DNA of 58,297 nucleotides from Verrucomicrobiota bacterium (lineage in GTDB: Bacteria > Verrucomicrobiota > Verrucomicrobiia > Opitutales > UBA953), in contig JAURJZ010000032.1 in assembly GCA_030831965.1 (NCBI GenBank), positions 1-58,297 on the forward strand, written 5' to 3'. The notes below the pieces were generated by a model that was not told where the DNA came from, made no database searches, and saw only the letters and a program-made list of their open reading frames with translations. Each line of letters starts with the position of its first letter. Position 1 is the stretch's first letter. Positions 17,407 through 25,836 of the stretch are shown in pieces. The translations under genes were made by a program, and so were the position numbers.

Positions 17407-17464
17407 GACCCTTTCCACCCAGGAAAACCCAACCGAAACCCAGAACCCAAACCCACCCAACACC
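17407..17464 (+). promoter_or_regulatory. G-poor, AACCC-repeating leader upstream of the LysM gene
   Basis: 58 bases between murD and the LysM gene. From 17424 to 17464 the plus strand has only two G residues and repeats A(A)ACCC about five times. This contrasts sharply with the coding DNA around it. It could be an unstructured translation leader or a protein-binding stretch. No terminator or promoter hexamers are visible. Confidence 0.4.
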
Positions 17465-18127
17465 ATGAGACCCATGCTCACCATCAGCGCCGTCGTGCTC
17501 CTGCACCTCGGCGTCATCGCCGTCCTCGTCGGCGTCAACGGCTGCCGCACGACCACCGGCTTCGAGAAGACCGCCGACCTCGGCGCCTTCTCCGGCACGT
17601 CCGGCACCGCCTCGGCCGCGCCCGCGCCCGCCCCGTCCCCCGCTGGCGGCGCCGGCCTCAACGACGGCCCCGCGCCCGTCGAGGCCGCTCCCCGTCCCGT
17701 CGTCCAGGCCGTCGGCCCCGGCGGCACGCACGTCGTCGCCAAGGGCGAGAACCTCTTCGTCATCGCCCGCCGCGAGGGCGTGACCGTCGCCCAGCTCGCC
17801 GGCGCCAACGGGCTTGAGCTCAACGCGCTCCTCCGCATCGGCCAGAAGCTGACCATCCCCGCGAAGGACTATGTCGCGCCCGCCCCCAAGGCCGGCGCCG
17901 CCGCTCCCGCCGCCGGGACCCCCGCCGCCCGCCCCGCCCCTTCCGTGATTCCCCAGGGCGGCTTCGGCGGCTTCACCGGGTACAATGCCGACGCGCCCGC
18001 GCCGGCCCAGCCCGCCCCCGCCGCGCCGGCCCAGCCCGCGCCGGCCCAGCCCGCTCCCGCCGCGCCCGCTCCCGCCAACGGCATCCCTGCCGGCGGCTTC
18101 GGCGGCTTCGGTTCCGGCACCCGGTAA
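17465..18127 (+). CDS. LysM-domain lipoprotein inside the dcw cluster
   Basis: 220 residues. The N-terminal hydrophobic signal (4-25) ends in 'VGVNGC', a plausible though imperfect lipobox with Cys27. One LysM domain lies at about 88-132 ('THVVAKGENLFVIARREGVTVAQLAGANGL....LRIGQKLTIP'), which should bind N-acetylglucosamine-containing glycan in peptidoglycan. The flanks are Ala/Pro-rich. Two copies of IP-x-GGFGGF lie at about 163-170 and 208-215, separated by AQPAPA-type repeats. A LysM gene between murD and ftsW is unusual. It suggests an envelope-bound divisome or septal wall factor, by context only. 17 bases separate it from ftsW. Confidence 0.85.
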   Translation: MRPMLTISAVVLLHLGVIAVLVGVNGCRTTTGFEKTADLGAFSGTSGTASAAPAPAPSPAGGAGLNDGPAPVEAAPRPVVQAVGPGGTHVVAKGENLFVIARREGVTVAQLAGANGLELNALLRIGQKLTIPAKDYVAPAPKAGAAAPAAGTPAARPAPSVIPQGGFGGFTGYNADAPAPAQPAPAAPAQPAPAQPAPAAPAPANGIPAGGFGGFGSGTR

Positions 18128-18144
18128 GGCCCCCGCCCCGGTCG

Positions 18145-19371
18145 ATGCAGTTCAAGGTCGAGCAGGTTGGCGCGCCCACGGGGGTGGCGCGCGCCACCCT
18201 GCTCGTCCCCCTGCTCATCCTCCTGCTCGTCACCTTCGGGTTGATCGCGCTCTTCAGCGCGGGCTACTCGATGTCCCTTCGCGAGCCCACCGCGGCGGTC
18301 GCCCGCCAGCTCGCCTACACCCCCATCGCCCTGCTCCTCGGCTGGCTCGCCTGGCGCGTCGACCTCGACCGTCTCCGGGAGCTTCGCTGGCCTCTCTTCG
18401 GCCTCGTCCTCCTCCTGCTCCTCCTCGCCCGCATGCCCGGCATCGGCCGCATGGTCAACGGTTCCTGGCGCTGGATCGACTTCGGCCTCTTCCGGCTTCA
18501 GCCCTCCGACCTCGCCAAGGTGGTCCTGGTCATCCTCGTCGCCGACCACATCGCCCGCTGGCAGCGCCGCTCGTTGCCCATCCGCGAGCCCTTCGTCACC
18601 CTTTCCGGGCGGCAGCCCTATCTCTTCACCCGCGGCCGTTGGGAGGACCTGCGCGACGGGTTCCTCCGCCCCATGCTGCCTGTCCTCGGCATCTGCGCGG
18701 GCATCGCCCTCGGCCCCGACCTCGGCACCATCGTGCTCTGCTGCTTCGTCGCCTTCGCCATGCTCTTCGTCGGCGGCGCCCGCCTGAGCTACCTCGGCGC
18801 CACCCTGGCCCTCGGCAGCGTCGCCTTCACCTACCTCATCCTCAACTGGGGCAGCCGTCTCCGTCGCTTCCTCTCCTTCCTCGATCCCGAGGGCCGCCAG
18901 GGCGACGAGTCCTACCAGCTCTTCCAGGGCATGCTCGCCTTCGCCGTCGGCGGCGTCACGGGCGCCGGGCCCGGCAACGGCCTGCAGCAGCGGGCCTACC
19001 TCCCCGAGGCCCACACCGACTTCGTCTTCACCATCATCGGGGAGGAATGGGGCCTCGTCGCCACCGTCGGCGTCGCGGGCATCTACCTCCTCGTCTTCCA
19101 CCTTGTCATGCGCGAGCTCCGGGCCTGCACCGACCTCTTCCGCCTCTCGCTCGCCCTCGGCTGCGTGCTCTTCCTCACCCTGCAGGCCCTCGTCAACATG
19201 TGCGTCGTGACCGGGCTTCTTCCCACCAAGGGCATCTCGCTGCCCTTCGTCAGCTACGGCGGCACCAACCTCGTCACCTCGGCCGTGCTCATCGGCCTGA
19301 TGCTCAACGCGCTCCGCGACGGCGGGCGCCCGGCGCTGCGGCCCGCCGTCGTGCCCGCCTCCGCGCCATGA
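18145..19371 (+). CDS. ftsW: Septal peptidoglycan glycosyltransferase FtsW
   Basis: SEDS-family polymerase that extends glycan strands from lipid II at the septum with FtsI. 408 residues, about ten membrane helices. Conserved blocks: 'GSWRWIDFGLFRLQPSDLAK', 'LGPDLGT', 'FLSFLDPEGRQGDESYQ', 'GAGPGNGLQQRAYLPEAHTDF' and 'GLLPTKGISLPFVSYGGTN'. The periplasmic loop holding the conserved Asp is the PEAHTDF/IGEEWG segment. It overlaps murG by 4 bases. Confidence 0.95.
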   Translation: MQFKVEQVGAPTGVARATLLVPLLILLLVTFGLIALFSAGYSMSLREPTAAVARQLAYTPIALLLGWLAWRVDLDRLRELRWPLFGLVLLLLLLARMPGIGRMVNGSWRWIDFGLFRLQPSDLAKVVLVILVADHIARWQRRSLPIREPFVTLSGRQPYLFTRGRWEDLRDGFLRPMLPVLGICAGIALGPDLGTIVLCCFVAFAMLFVGGARLSYLGATLALGSVAFTYLILNWGSRLRRFLSFLDPEGRQGDESYQLFQGMLAFAVGGVTGAGPGNGLQQRAYLPEAHTDFVFTIIGEEWGLVATVGVAGIYLLVFHLVMRELRACTDLFRLSLALGCVLFLTLQALVNMCVVTGLLPTKGISLPFVSYGGTNLVTSAVLIGLMLNALRDGGRPALRPAVVPASAP

Positions 19372-20459
19372 CCCGCGTCCTCCTTGTCTGCGGCGGCACG
19401 GGCGGCCACCTCGCCCCCGGCATCGCCCTCGCCGAGCAGCTCGCGGCCCGCGGCGCCGATTGCCTCCTCCTGGTCAGCGGCAAGGGGGTCGACACCCTCA
19501 TGGCCGCGCGCTACCCCGCCCTCGCCTTCCGCCGGGGCCACGGCCGCGGCTGGGGCCCCGGCCTCCGCGGCCGGCTCGCCTTCCTCCTCCTCGGGCTGGT
19601 CGCCCTGGCCGACAGCCTTTGGCTCCTCCTTCGGCGCCGCCCCGCGGCCGTGGTCTGCTTCGGCGGCTACCTCTCGCTCGCCCCCGCGCTCGTCGCCCGC
19701 CTGCTCCTCGTCCCCGTCCACCTGCACGAGGCCAACCGCGTCCCCGGCAAGGCCGTCCGCCTCCTCGCCCGGCTCGCCTCCACCGTTCACGTTCCCTCCG
19801 GCGTCTCGCTTCCCGCCGTGCCCGCCTCCCGCCTTCGCGCCGGCGGCTTCCCTCTCCGCGCGGAGATCGGCCCGCGTCCGCGCGACGCCGCCCGCGCCGC
19901 GCTTGGATTCCCCGCCGAGGGCCGGCTCCTCCTCGTCGTCGGCGGCAGCCAGGGCGCCTCGGCCCTGACGCGCTGGTCGGCCGAATCCCTCCCCGAGCTC
20001 GCCCGCCTCGGCGTCCATCTCCTCTGCCTCAGCGGCCCGGGCGGACGCTCGGGTGAGGAGCGCGCCGCCGGCTCGGTCGCCCGCTTCCTCCCCTTCTGCG
20101 ACCGGATGGCCGAGGCCTACGGCGCCGCCGACCTCGCGGTCAGCCGGGCCGGCGCCGGCACCCTGGCCGAGCTCGCCGCCTGCCGCCTTCCCGCCGTGCT
20201 TGTCCCGCTGCCCTCCGCGGCCGACGACCACCAGTCCGCCAACGCCCGCGCCGCCGCCGCCGAGGGCGCGGCCAAGGTCTGCCCCGAGGCCGAGATCGGC
20301 TCCCTCCTGCCGATTGTCTCCGGCTTGCTCGCCCATCCCGCCGAGCTCGCCTCGCTCCGCGAGGGGCAGGGCAGGGTCCACGCCGCCAACCGCTGGGGCG
20401 GCCTGCTCGAGGCCGTGCTCGCCGACCTTCCCGCGGCGCGAAAGGAGGCGGCCGCATGA
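19368..20459 (+). CDS. murG: Lipid II synthase MurG
   Basis: Transfers GlcNAc from UDP-GlcNAc to lipid I at the inner membrane face. 363 residues, GT28 fold: N-terminal 'CGGTGGHLAPGIALAEQL' glycine loop, 'VVCFGGYLSLAPALVARLL', 'HEANRVPGKAVRLLAR', linker 'VVGGSQGASALTRWSAESLP', and the UDP-GlcNAc site 'AYGAADLAVSRAGAGTLAELAACRLPAVLVPLPSAADDHQSANA'. Only short pieces are quoted, but the order is complete. It is coupled to ftsW and to murC-murB by 4-base overlaps. Confidence 0.95.
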   Translation: MTRVLLVCGGTGGHLAPGIALAEQLAARGADCLLLVSGKGVDTLMAARYPALAFRRGHGRGWGPGLRGRLAFLLLGLVALADSLWLLLRRRPAAVVCFGGYLSLAPALVARLLLVPVHLHEANRVPGKAVRLLARLASTVHVPSGVSLPAVPASRLRAGGFPLRAEIGPRPRDAARAALGFPAEGRLLLVVGGSQGASALTRWSAESLPELARLGVHLLCLSGPGGRSGEERAAGSVARFLPFCDRMAEAYGAADLAVSRAGAGTLAELAACRLPAVLVPLPSAADDHQSANARAAAAEGAAKVCPEAEIGSLLPIVSGLLAHPAELASLREGQGRVHAANRWGGLLEAVLADLPAARKEAAA

Positions 20460-22708
20460 GCCGCCATTGGATGCTCGGCGCCTGCGGCATGGGCGTGGGA
20501 CCCCTCGCGCTTTACCTTCGCGCGGCCGGCCACGAGGTGCGCGCGTGGGACGACGCCCCGCGCGGCCCGATGCTCGACCATCTGCGGAGCGCCGGCATCC
20601 CCCTCGACCCGGACCCCTGGGCCTCGGGCTGGTCGCCCGAGGTGGTCGGCCACTCCGCCGCCGTCGCCCCCGGCCATCCCCTCCGCGCCCTCGCCGCCTC
20701 GCGCGGCGCCGAGCTCGTGCGGCGCGGCGAGCTCCTCGCCCGCGCCGCCGCCGGCCGCCGGTTGGTCGCGGTCTGCGGCAGCCACGGCAAGACCACCACC
20801 TGCGGGATGGTCATCGCGGCGCTCGACGCCGCGGGCGCCGACTTCGGGCACGTCCTCGGCGGCCTCTTCCGCGACCCCGCCTCGCCGCCCGCCCGAGCCG
20901 CCCGCGCCTCCGACTGGCTGGTGGCGGAGGTCGACGAGAGCGACGGCACCATCGGGGCCTTCTCGCCCGAGGTCACCGTCGCCGTCAACCTCGACTGGGA
21001 TCATCCCGACTACTACCGCTCCGAGGCCGACCTCGAGCGCGTCTTCGCCGACCTTTTCCGCCGGACCTCCTCGCTCATCCTCATCCCCGCCGACAGCGCC
21101 CGGCTGCGCCGGCTCGCCGAGGGTTGCTCCGCCCGCGTGCTCACCGTGGGGCCTGGCGGCGACCTCGCCCTCGACGCCGCGTCCGCCGGTCCCGGCCGCT
21201 CGCGCGCGACGCTCTCCGGCCTTTGGCCCCGCGCCAGCCTCGAGCTGCCCGTCGAGGGCGCCTTCAACCGCGCCAACGCCGGGCTCGCCCTGGCCGTCGC
21301 CTGGCATGTCGCCGGTCGCCTGGGCGAGCGTCCCCTCGGCGACTGGGCCGGCATCCGCCGCCGGCAGGACACGCTGCTCGACCGGCCCGGCCTGCGCGTC
21401 GTCGCCGACTACGCCCACCACCCGACCGAGATCGCCGCCCTCCTCGGCCTCCTCCGCGAGACCGCCCCCGGCCGGCTCGCCGTCGTCTTCCAGCCCCATC
21501 GGCACACCCGCACCCGCCAGTACGCCGCCGCCTTCCGCGACGCCCTCGCGGTCGCCGACCGGATCCTGCTCCTTCCCGTCTACGCCGCCGGCGAGACCCC
21601 CGTCGAGGGCGGCGCCTCGTCCGACCTCCTTCCCGCCGCCGACCCCCGCTTCGAGCTCGTCCCCGACCGCGCCCGCCTCCCGTCCCTCCTCCGCCGCTTC
21701 CTCGCCGACGGCCCCGCCACCGTCGCCTTCGTCGGCGCGGGCGACGTCGACCGCGACGCGCTCGCCTTCGCCCGCGCCGAGGACGATCTCGCGGCGCGCC
21801 TCGGCGGCCGGCTCTCCCCCGCGTCCGTCCTCCGCCGCGCCGAGCCCCTCGCCCGCCGCGTCACCCTCGGGGTCGGCGGCCCCGCCGCCTGGTACGCCGA
21901 GCCGGCCACGGAATCCGACGCGACGGAGCTCCTCCGCGCCGCGCGCCGCGCCGGCCTTCCCGCCTTCGTCCTCGGCCGCGGCTCCAACCTGCTCGTGCCC
22001 GACGGCGGTTACGAGGGCCTCGTCATCCATCTCGCCGCGGACGCGTGGACGCGGGTCGAGCCCCTCGGCGACCTCCGCCTCCGTGTCGGCGGCGGCGCCC
22101 GCCTCAAGGAGGTCTGCGGGGTCGCCGCCCGCCTCGGCCTGGCCGGGCTGGAGTTCCTCGAGGGCATTCCCGGCACCGTCGGCGGCTCCCTGCGCATGAA
22201 CGCCGGCGCCATGGGCGCCTGGATCTTCGACCGCGTCGAGTCGGTCGACTGGCTCGATGCCGACGGCGCGCGGCGCTCCGCCCCGCGCGAGGCCTTCGAC
22301 GCCGGCTACCGCGACTGCCCGCAGCTCCATGGCGCCCTCGTCCTGTCCGCCGTCCTGCGCGCCGAGCGGACGGACCAACCCGAGGCCATCCGCGCCCGCA
22401 TGGCCGACCTCGCCGCCCGCCGCCGCGCCTCCCAGCCCCGCGAGCCCAGCGCCGGCTGCGTCTTCCGCAATCCTCCCGGCGCCAAGGCCGGCGCCCTCAT
22501 CGACGCCGCCGGGCTCAAGTCCCTCGCATCCGGGGACGCGCTCGTCTCGCCCGTCCACGCCAACTTCATCGTCAATCCCGGCGCCGCCTCGTCCGACGAC
22601 GTGCTCGCCCTCATGCGCCGGGTCCGGTCCCGTGTCCGCGAGGCCAGCGGCATCCAGCTCGAGCCCGAGATTCTCCTGCTCGGCAAGGAATGGGGGGAGG
22701 TGCTGTGA
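20456..22708 (+). CDS. murC-murB: Fused MurC-MurB: UDP-MurNAc:L-Ala ligase plus UDP-GlcNAc-enolpyruvate reductase
   Basis: 750 residues in one open frame. Residues 1 to ~450 are MurC: 'GACGMGVGPLAL' Rossmann start, ATP loop CGSHGKTTT at 107-115, 'EVDESDGTIGAFSPEVTVAVNLDWDH', 'DYAHHPTEI' and 'FQPHRHTRTRQY'. Residues ~460 to 750 are MurB: 'LGRGSNLLVPDGGY' FAD region, 'GIPGTVGGSLRMNAGAMG', then 'SAGCVFRNPPGAKAGALIDAAGLKS'. In MurB the residue before VF(R/K)NP is normally the proton-donating Ser; here it is Cys668. The last two cytosolic steps before peptide growth are thus on one chain. The order of reaction is MurB then MurC, the reverse of the fusion order. Ddl overlaps by 4 bases. Confidence 0.93.
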   Translation: MSRHWMLGACGMGVGPLALYLRAAGHEVRAWDDAPRGPMLDHLRSAGIPLDPDPWASGWSPEVVGHSAAVAPGHPLRALAASRGAELVRRGELLARAAAGRRLVAVCGSHGKTTTCGMVIAALDAAGADFGHVLGGLFRDPASPPARAARASDWLVAEVDESDGTIGAFSPEVTVAVNLDWDHPDYYRSEADLERVFADLFRRTSSLILIPADSARLRRLAEGCSARVLTVGPGGDLALDAASAGPGRSRATLSGLWPRASLELPVEGAFNRANAGLALAVAWHVAGRLGERPLGDWAGIRRRQDTLLDRPGLRVVADYAHHPTEIAALLGLLRETAPGRLAVVFQPHRHTRTRQYAAAFRDALAVADRILLLPVYAAGETPVEGGASSDLLPAADPRFELVPDRARLPSLLRRFLADGPATVAFVGAGDVDRDALAFARAEDDLAARLGGRLSPASVLRRAEPLARRVTLGVGGPAAWYAEPATESDATELLRAARRAGLPAFVLGRGSNLLVPDGGYEGLVIHLAADAWTRVEPLGDLRLRVGGGARLKEVCGVAARLGLAGLEFLEGIPGTVGGSLRMNAGAMGAWIFDRVESVDWLDADGARRSAPREAFDAGYRDCPQLHGALVLSAVLRAERTDQPEAIRARMADLAARRRASQPREPSAGCVFRNPPGAKAGALIDAAGLKSLASGDALVSPVHANFIVNPGAASSDDVLALMRRVRSRVREASGIQLEPEILLLGKEWGEVL

Positions 22709-23622
22709 GCCCCCGGCTTGTCATCCTCTGCGGCGGGCGCTCCTCCGAGCGCGAGGTTTCCCTCGTCTCCGGCCGATGCGCCGCCCGGGCCCTCCCCTCC
22801 GCCCGCCTCGCCGAGCTCGATGCCGACGAGCTTCCCTCCTGGCTCGATCCCCGCGCCCACGCCGTCCTTCCCCTCCTTCACGGCGGCTGGGGGGAGGGCG
22901 GCGGGCTCCAGGAGGCGCTTGAGCGGCGCGGCGTCGCCTATTCCGGCTCGGACGCCGCCGCCAGCCGCCTCTGCATGGACAAGGTCGCAACCAAGGCCCG
23001 GCTGCGCGTCGCCGGCCTCCCTGTCGCCGACGAGGTCGAGTTCCCCGGCGGCCGGCCCCCCGCCGCCCGCGACCTGGCGGCCCGCCTGGGCGAGCAGGTC
23101 TTTGTCAAGCCGGTCGACCAAGGGAGCAGCGTCGGCCTTCGCCGCGCCTCCGGAATCGGCGAGATCGCCGAGGCCTTGGCCTCGCTGCCCCCGGGCGGCC
23201 GCTGGATGGCCGAGCCCCTTCTCGTCGGACGGGAGCTCACGGTCGGGCTCCTCGGCGGCGAGGCCCTCGGCGTCGTCGAGATCCTCGCCCCCGGCGGTGT
23301 CTACGACTACGCGAGCAAGTACACCCCGGGCGGCTCCGAGCACATCGCCCCGGCCGACCTGCCCCCCGCCCTCGCCGCCGCCATCGGCCGCGCCGCCGAG
23401 GCCGCCTTCGCCGCCTGCGGCTGCCGCGACTTCGCCCGGGTCGACCTTGTGCTCTCGGCCGATGGCCGCTTCTCTATCCTGGAGATCAACACCTTGCCCG
23501 GGATGACCGAGACCAGCCTCCTGCCCGACAGCGCCCGCTGCCGGGGCATCGGCTACGCCCAGCTCGTGTCGCGGATGGCCGAGCCCGCCCTTCGCCGGGC
23601 GCAGGAAGGAGCGCGTCCGTGA
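22705..23622 (+). CDS. ddl: D-alanine--D-alanine ligase
   Basis: Joins two D-Ala with ATP to feed MurF. 305 residues from the GTG at 22705, which overlaps the murC-murB stop (GTGA). ATP-grasp fold: 'CGGRSSEREVSLVSG' N-terminus, 'LPLLHGGWGEGGGLQEALERRGVAYSGSDAAASRLCMDK', 'VFVKPVDQGSSVGL', 'YDYASKYTPGGSEH', 'DFARVDLVLSADGRFSILEINTLPGMTETSLLPDSA'. In the dipeptide-ligase specificity loop it has YDYASKY, as in D-Ala-D-Ala rather than D-Ala-D-Lac ligases. The chain is short for the family, with a trimmed N-terminal domain. Confidence 0.94.
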   Translation: MSPRLVILCGGRSSEREVSLVSGRCAARALPSARLAELDADELPSWLDPRAHAVLPLLHGGWGEGGGLQEALERRGVAYSGSDAAASRLCMDKVATKARLRVAGLPVADEVEFPGGRPPAARDLAARLGEQVFVKPVDQGSSVGLRRASGIGEIAEALASLPPGGRWMAEPLLVGRELTVGLLGGEALGVVEILAPGGVYDYASKYTPGGSEHIAPADLPPALAAAIGRAAEAAFAACGCRDFARVDLVLSADGRFSILEINTLPGMTETSLLPDSARCRGIGYAQLVSRMAEPALRRAQEGARP

Positions 23623-24599
23623 TTCCCCCCATCGTCCGACGGATGCTCGGGCTGCGCACGCCCGACGCCTTCGCCCGCGCCGACGACCGCGACTGGCGCA
23701 AGCTGATCTCCCAGGATGTCCAGCGCGTCCCCGCGGGCGCGACCGGCCGACGGCGCGCCGCCCGCTCCTGGTTCAACGCCGCGCTCATCGGGCTGCTGCT
23801 GGCCGGCATGGCCTGCCTCACCTGGTTCGCCCTCGACGAGGCGCCCGCCGGGCCCCGCGCCTCCGCGCTGCGCGTGCGGACCGACGGTTGGCTGCCCGAG
23901 GACGCGGTCCGGGCCCTCGCCTTCCCCTCCGGATCCTCCTCCGCGCGCGACGTCGCCGCCATCCGCCAGTCCCTCGAGGCCGATCCCCAGGTCCTCGGCG
24001 CCCGCGTCCGCCGCCTCGCCGACGGCGCCCTTGAGGTCGAGCTGCGCGAGCGCCTCGCGGTGGCGCGCCTCGAGCCGGTCGCCGCGCCCGGCGCCGTCCC
24101 CTCCATCCGCCTGCTCGGCGCCGACGGCGTCCCCTTCGCCGGCGCCGGCTATCCCGCCCAGGCCGTGCGCAACCTTCCCCTCGTCACCGACCTTCCCCCC
24201 GAATCCTCGGGCGGCGAGCGCCGCTCCGCCGGCCTCGAGCTCGCCGCCGCCTTCCTCGCCGCCGCCCGGGCCGGCCACGGGCAGCTCCACGCCGAGTGGC
24301 AGGCCGTCTCCCTCCGCGACTGCCTCGACGGCCGGACCGACATCCCCGGGGCCACCTTCCGGGTCATCGTCCGTCCCGCCTCGCAGCCCGCCGATCGTCC
24401 CGCGCTCGAGGAGATCGTCTTCTCCAACGCCGAGTGGAACCGCGAGCTTGCGGTCCTCGCCGGCCTCCGCGTGGACGAGCTTCTCCGCCGCCCCGGGATG
24501 ACCGCGCGCGGCTACGTGCTCAAGCTGCACGTCCGCAACCGCTCCCAGCCCGGCACCGTCACCATGGAACCCCGCCTCGTACCCGCCGCCTCCCGATGA
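23619..24599 (+). CDS. ftsQ: FtsQ/DivIB-like division protein
   Basis: 326 residues from a GTG that overlaps ddl by 4 bases. A cytoplasmic tail of ~50 residues, one transmembrane helix (about 52-71, FNAALIGLLLAGMACLTWFA), then a periplasmic part. The periplasmic part contains a POTRA-like stretch ('VAAIRQSLEADPQVLGARVRRLADGALEVELRERLAVARLE') and a beta domain with 'RLLGADGVPF'. The latter recalls the FtsQ 'liD..G..f' segment. FtsQ recruits the FtsL/FtsB pair to the septum. The position before ftsA-ftsZ supports the call; sequence similarity is modest. Confidence 0.85.
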   Translation: MIPPIVRRMLGLRTPDAFARADDRDWRKLISQDVQRVPAGATGRRRAARSWFNAALIGLLLAGMACLTWFALDEAPAGPRASALRVRTDGWLPEDAVRALAFPSGSSSARDVAAIRQSLEADPQVLGARVRRLADGALEVELRERLAVARLEPVAAPGAVPSIRLLGADGVPFAGAGYPAQAVRNLPLVTDLPPESSGGERRSAGLELAAAFLAAARAGHGQLHAEWQAVSLRDCLDGRTDIPGATFRVIVRPASQPADRPALEEIVFSNAEWNRELAVLAGLRVDELLRRPGMTARGYVLKLHVRNRSQPGTVTMEPRLVPAASR

Positions 24600-25834
24600 G
24601 CAAGCGCCGCACCGTCCCCCTCCCTCCCCGCATCGCCGCGGTCGACATCGGCACCGCCAAGACCGTGGTCCTCGTCGGCCAGGTCGTCGACCGGAGCGTC
24701 CGGCTCCTCGGCTTCGGCGAGCGCCGCACCGAGGGCGTGGTCAAGGGCGTCGTCGAGGACCTCGAGCGCCTGACCGAGTGCGTCCACGGGGCCGTCGCCG
24801 ACGCCGAGGCCAGCGCCGGTTTCACGCTCCGCAACGTCTACGCCTCCGTCAACGGGCCCCAGGTCGACGGCGAGCGCGTCAAGGGTATCCTCACCGTCCC
24901 GGGCCGCGACCGCCGCGTCACCGTGGCCGACTCCCTGGGGGCCGCCGCCTCCGCCCGGCGCATCGAGCCGCCGCCCGGCCGGATGACCCTTCTCTACATG
25001 GCGCAGCCCACGCTGCTCGACGGCCGCCAGGTCGCCAATCCCGTCGGCATGACCGGCGAGCGCCTCGAGACCAGCTTCTGGCGGGTCACCCACGAGGAGG
25101 GATCCCTCCGCCAGCGCATCGGCATGCTGAACGGCATGAGCCTCGAGATCAACGAGTTCCTCCTCGGCAGCCACGCCTCCGCCTGCGCGGTGGCCGGCGA
25201 GGGCGACAAGCGCACCGGCTGCCTCGTCCTCGACCTCGGGGCCGGCACCACCAGCTGGATCCTCCACTACCGCGGCCACATCCTCTGCGCCGGCTGCGTG
25301 CCCGTCGGCGGCGAGCATGTGACCAACGACCTCTGCTCGGCCCTGCGGGTCCGGCGCGACGTGGCCGAGGACATCAAGCTCAAGTTCGCCTCCGCCGTGC
25401 ACCATCCCGACGACGCCAACAAGACCATCGTCAAGGAGGGCCTCCCCGGCGGCGAGCTCCAGTTCAACCGCGCCACCATCAACCTCGTCGCGTCCGTCCG
25501 CGTGCGCGAGCTCCTCGAGCAGGTGCGCCAGGATGTCGCCGGCCGGCTCCGGCAGATCTTCGGGCGCGATGTCGACCTCACCCCCGCCTTCCTTCCCTCC
25601 GGGGTCATCCTCACCGGGGGCGCCTCCCAGCTCGCCGAGCTTCCCGTCGCCGCCGGCGAGGTCTTCGGCCTCCCCGCCCGGTGCGCCATCCCCGCCACCG
25701 AGGCCGCCCAGCTCCGCCGACCCGAGTACGCCTGCGTCCTCGGCCTCGTCGCGGCCGCCCTGGTCAACGAGGCGCCGCCCCGCCGCCGCCCGGCCGGCTT
25801 CTGGGACATCCTCCGCAACCTCTTCCGCAGCTGA
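24596..25834 (+). CDS. ftsA: Cell division protein FtsA
   Basis: Actin-like ATPase that tethers FtsZ polymers to the membrane. 412 residues. 'AAVDIGTAKTVVLVGQV' (phosphate 1), the 1C domain ('VYASVNGPQVDGERVKGI..VPGRDRRVT'), 'LVLDLGAGTTSWILHYRGHI' (phosphate 2), 'PVGGEHVTNDLCSALRV', 'GVILTGGASQL' (adenosine motif) and a C-terminal amphipathic helix 'FWDILRNLFRS' that fits the membrane-targeting sequence. The ATG overlaps ftsQ by 4 bases, and ftsZ starts 2 bases after the stop. It is otherwise standard, which makes the divergent FtsZ next door more notable. Confidence 0.95.
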   Translation: MSKRRTVPLPPRIAAVDIGTAKTVVLVGQVVDRSVRLLGFGERRTEGVVKGVVEDLERLTECVHGAVADAEASAGFTLRNVYASVNGPQVDGERVKGILTVPGRDRRVTVADSLGAAASARRIEPPPGRMTLLYMAQPTLLDGRQVANPVGMTGERLETSFWRVTHEEGSLRQRIGMLNGMSLEINEFLLGSHASACAVAGEGDKRTGCLVLDLGAGTTSWILHYRGHILCAGCVPVGGEHVTNDLCSALRVRRDVAEDIKLKFASAVHHPDDANKTIVKEGLPGGELQFNRATINLVASVRVRELLEQVRQDVAGRLRQIFGRDVDLTPAFLPSGVILTGGASQLAELPVAAGEVFGLPARCAIPATEAAQLRRPEYACVLGLVAAALVNEAPPRRRPAGFWDILRNLFRS

Positions 25835-25836
25835 GC

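Noticed and set aside
17985-18110. DNA-level tandem repeat in the LysM gene as a separate repeat element
   Set aside because: The CCGGCCCAGCCCGC-type repetition encodes the Pro/Ala linker of the lipoprotein and is explained by the protein.
20053-22704. Long frame upstream of ddl, which would suggest a giant fusion
   Set aside because: The residues before 22705 are Arg/Pro-rich shadow of murG and murC-murB. The GTG at 22705 gives a normal Ddl start with a 4-base overlap.
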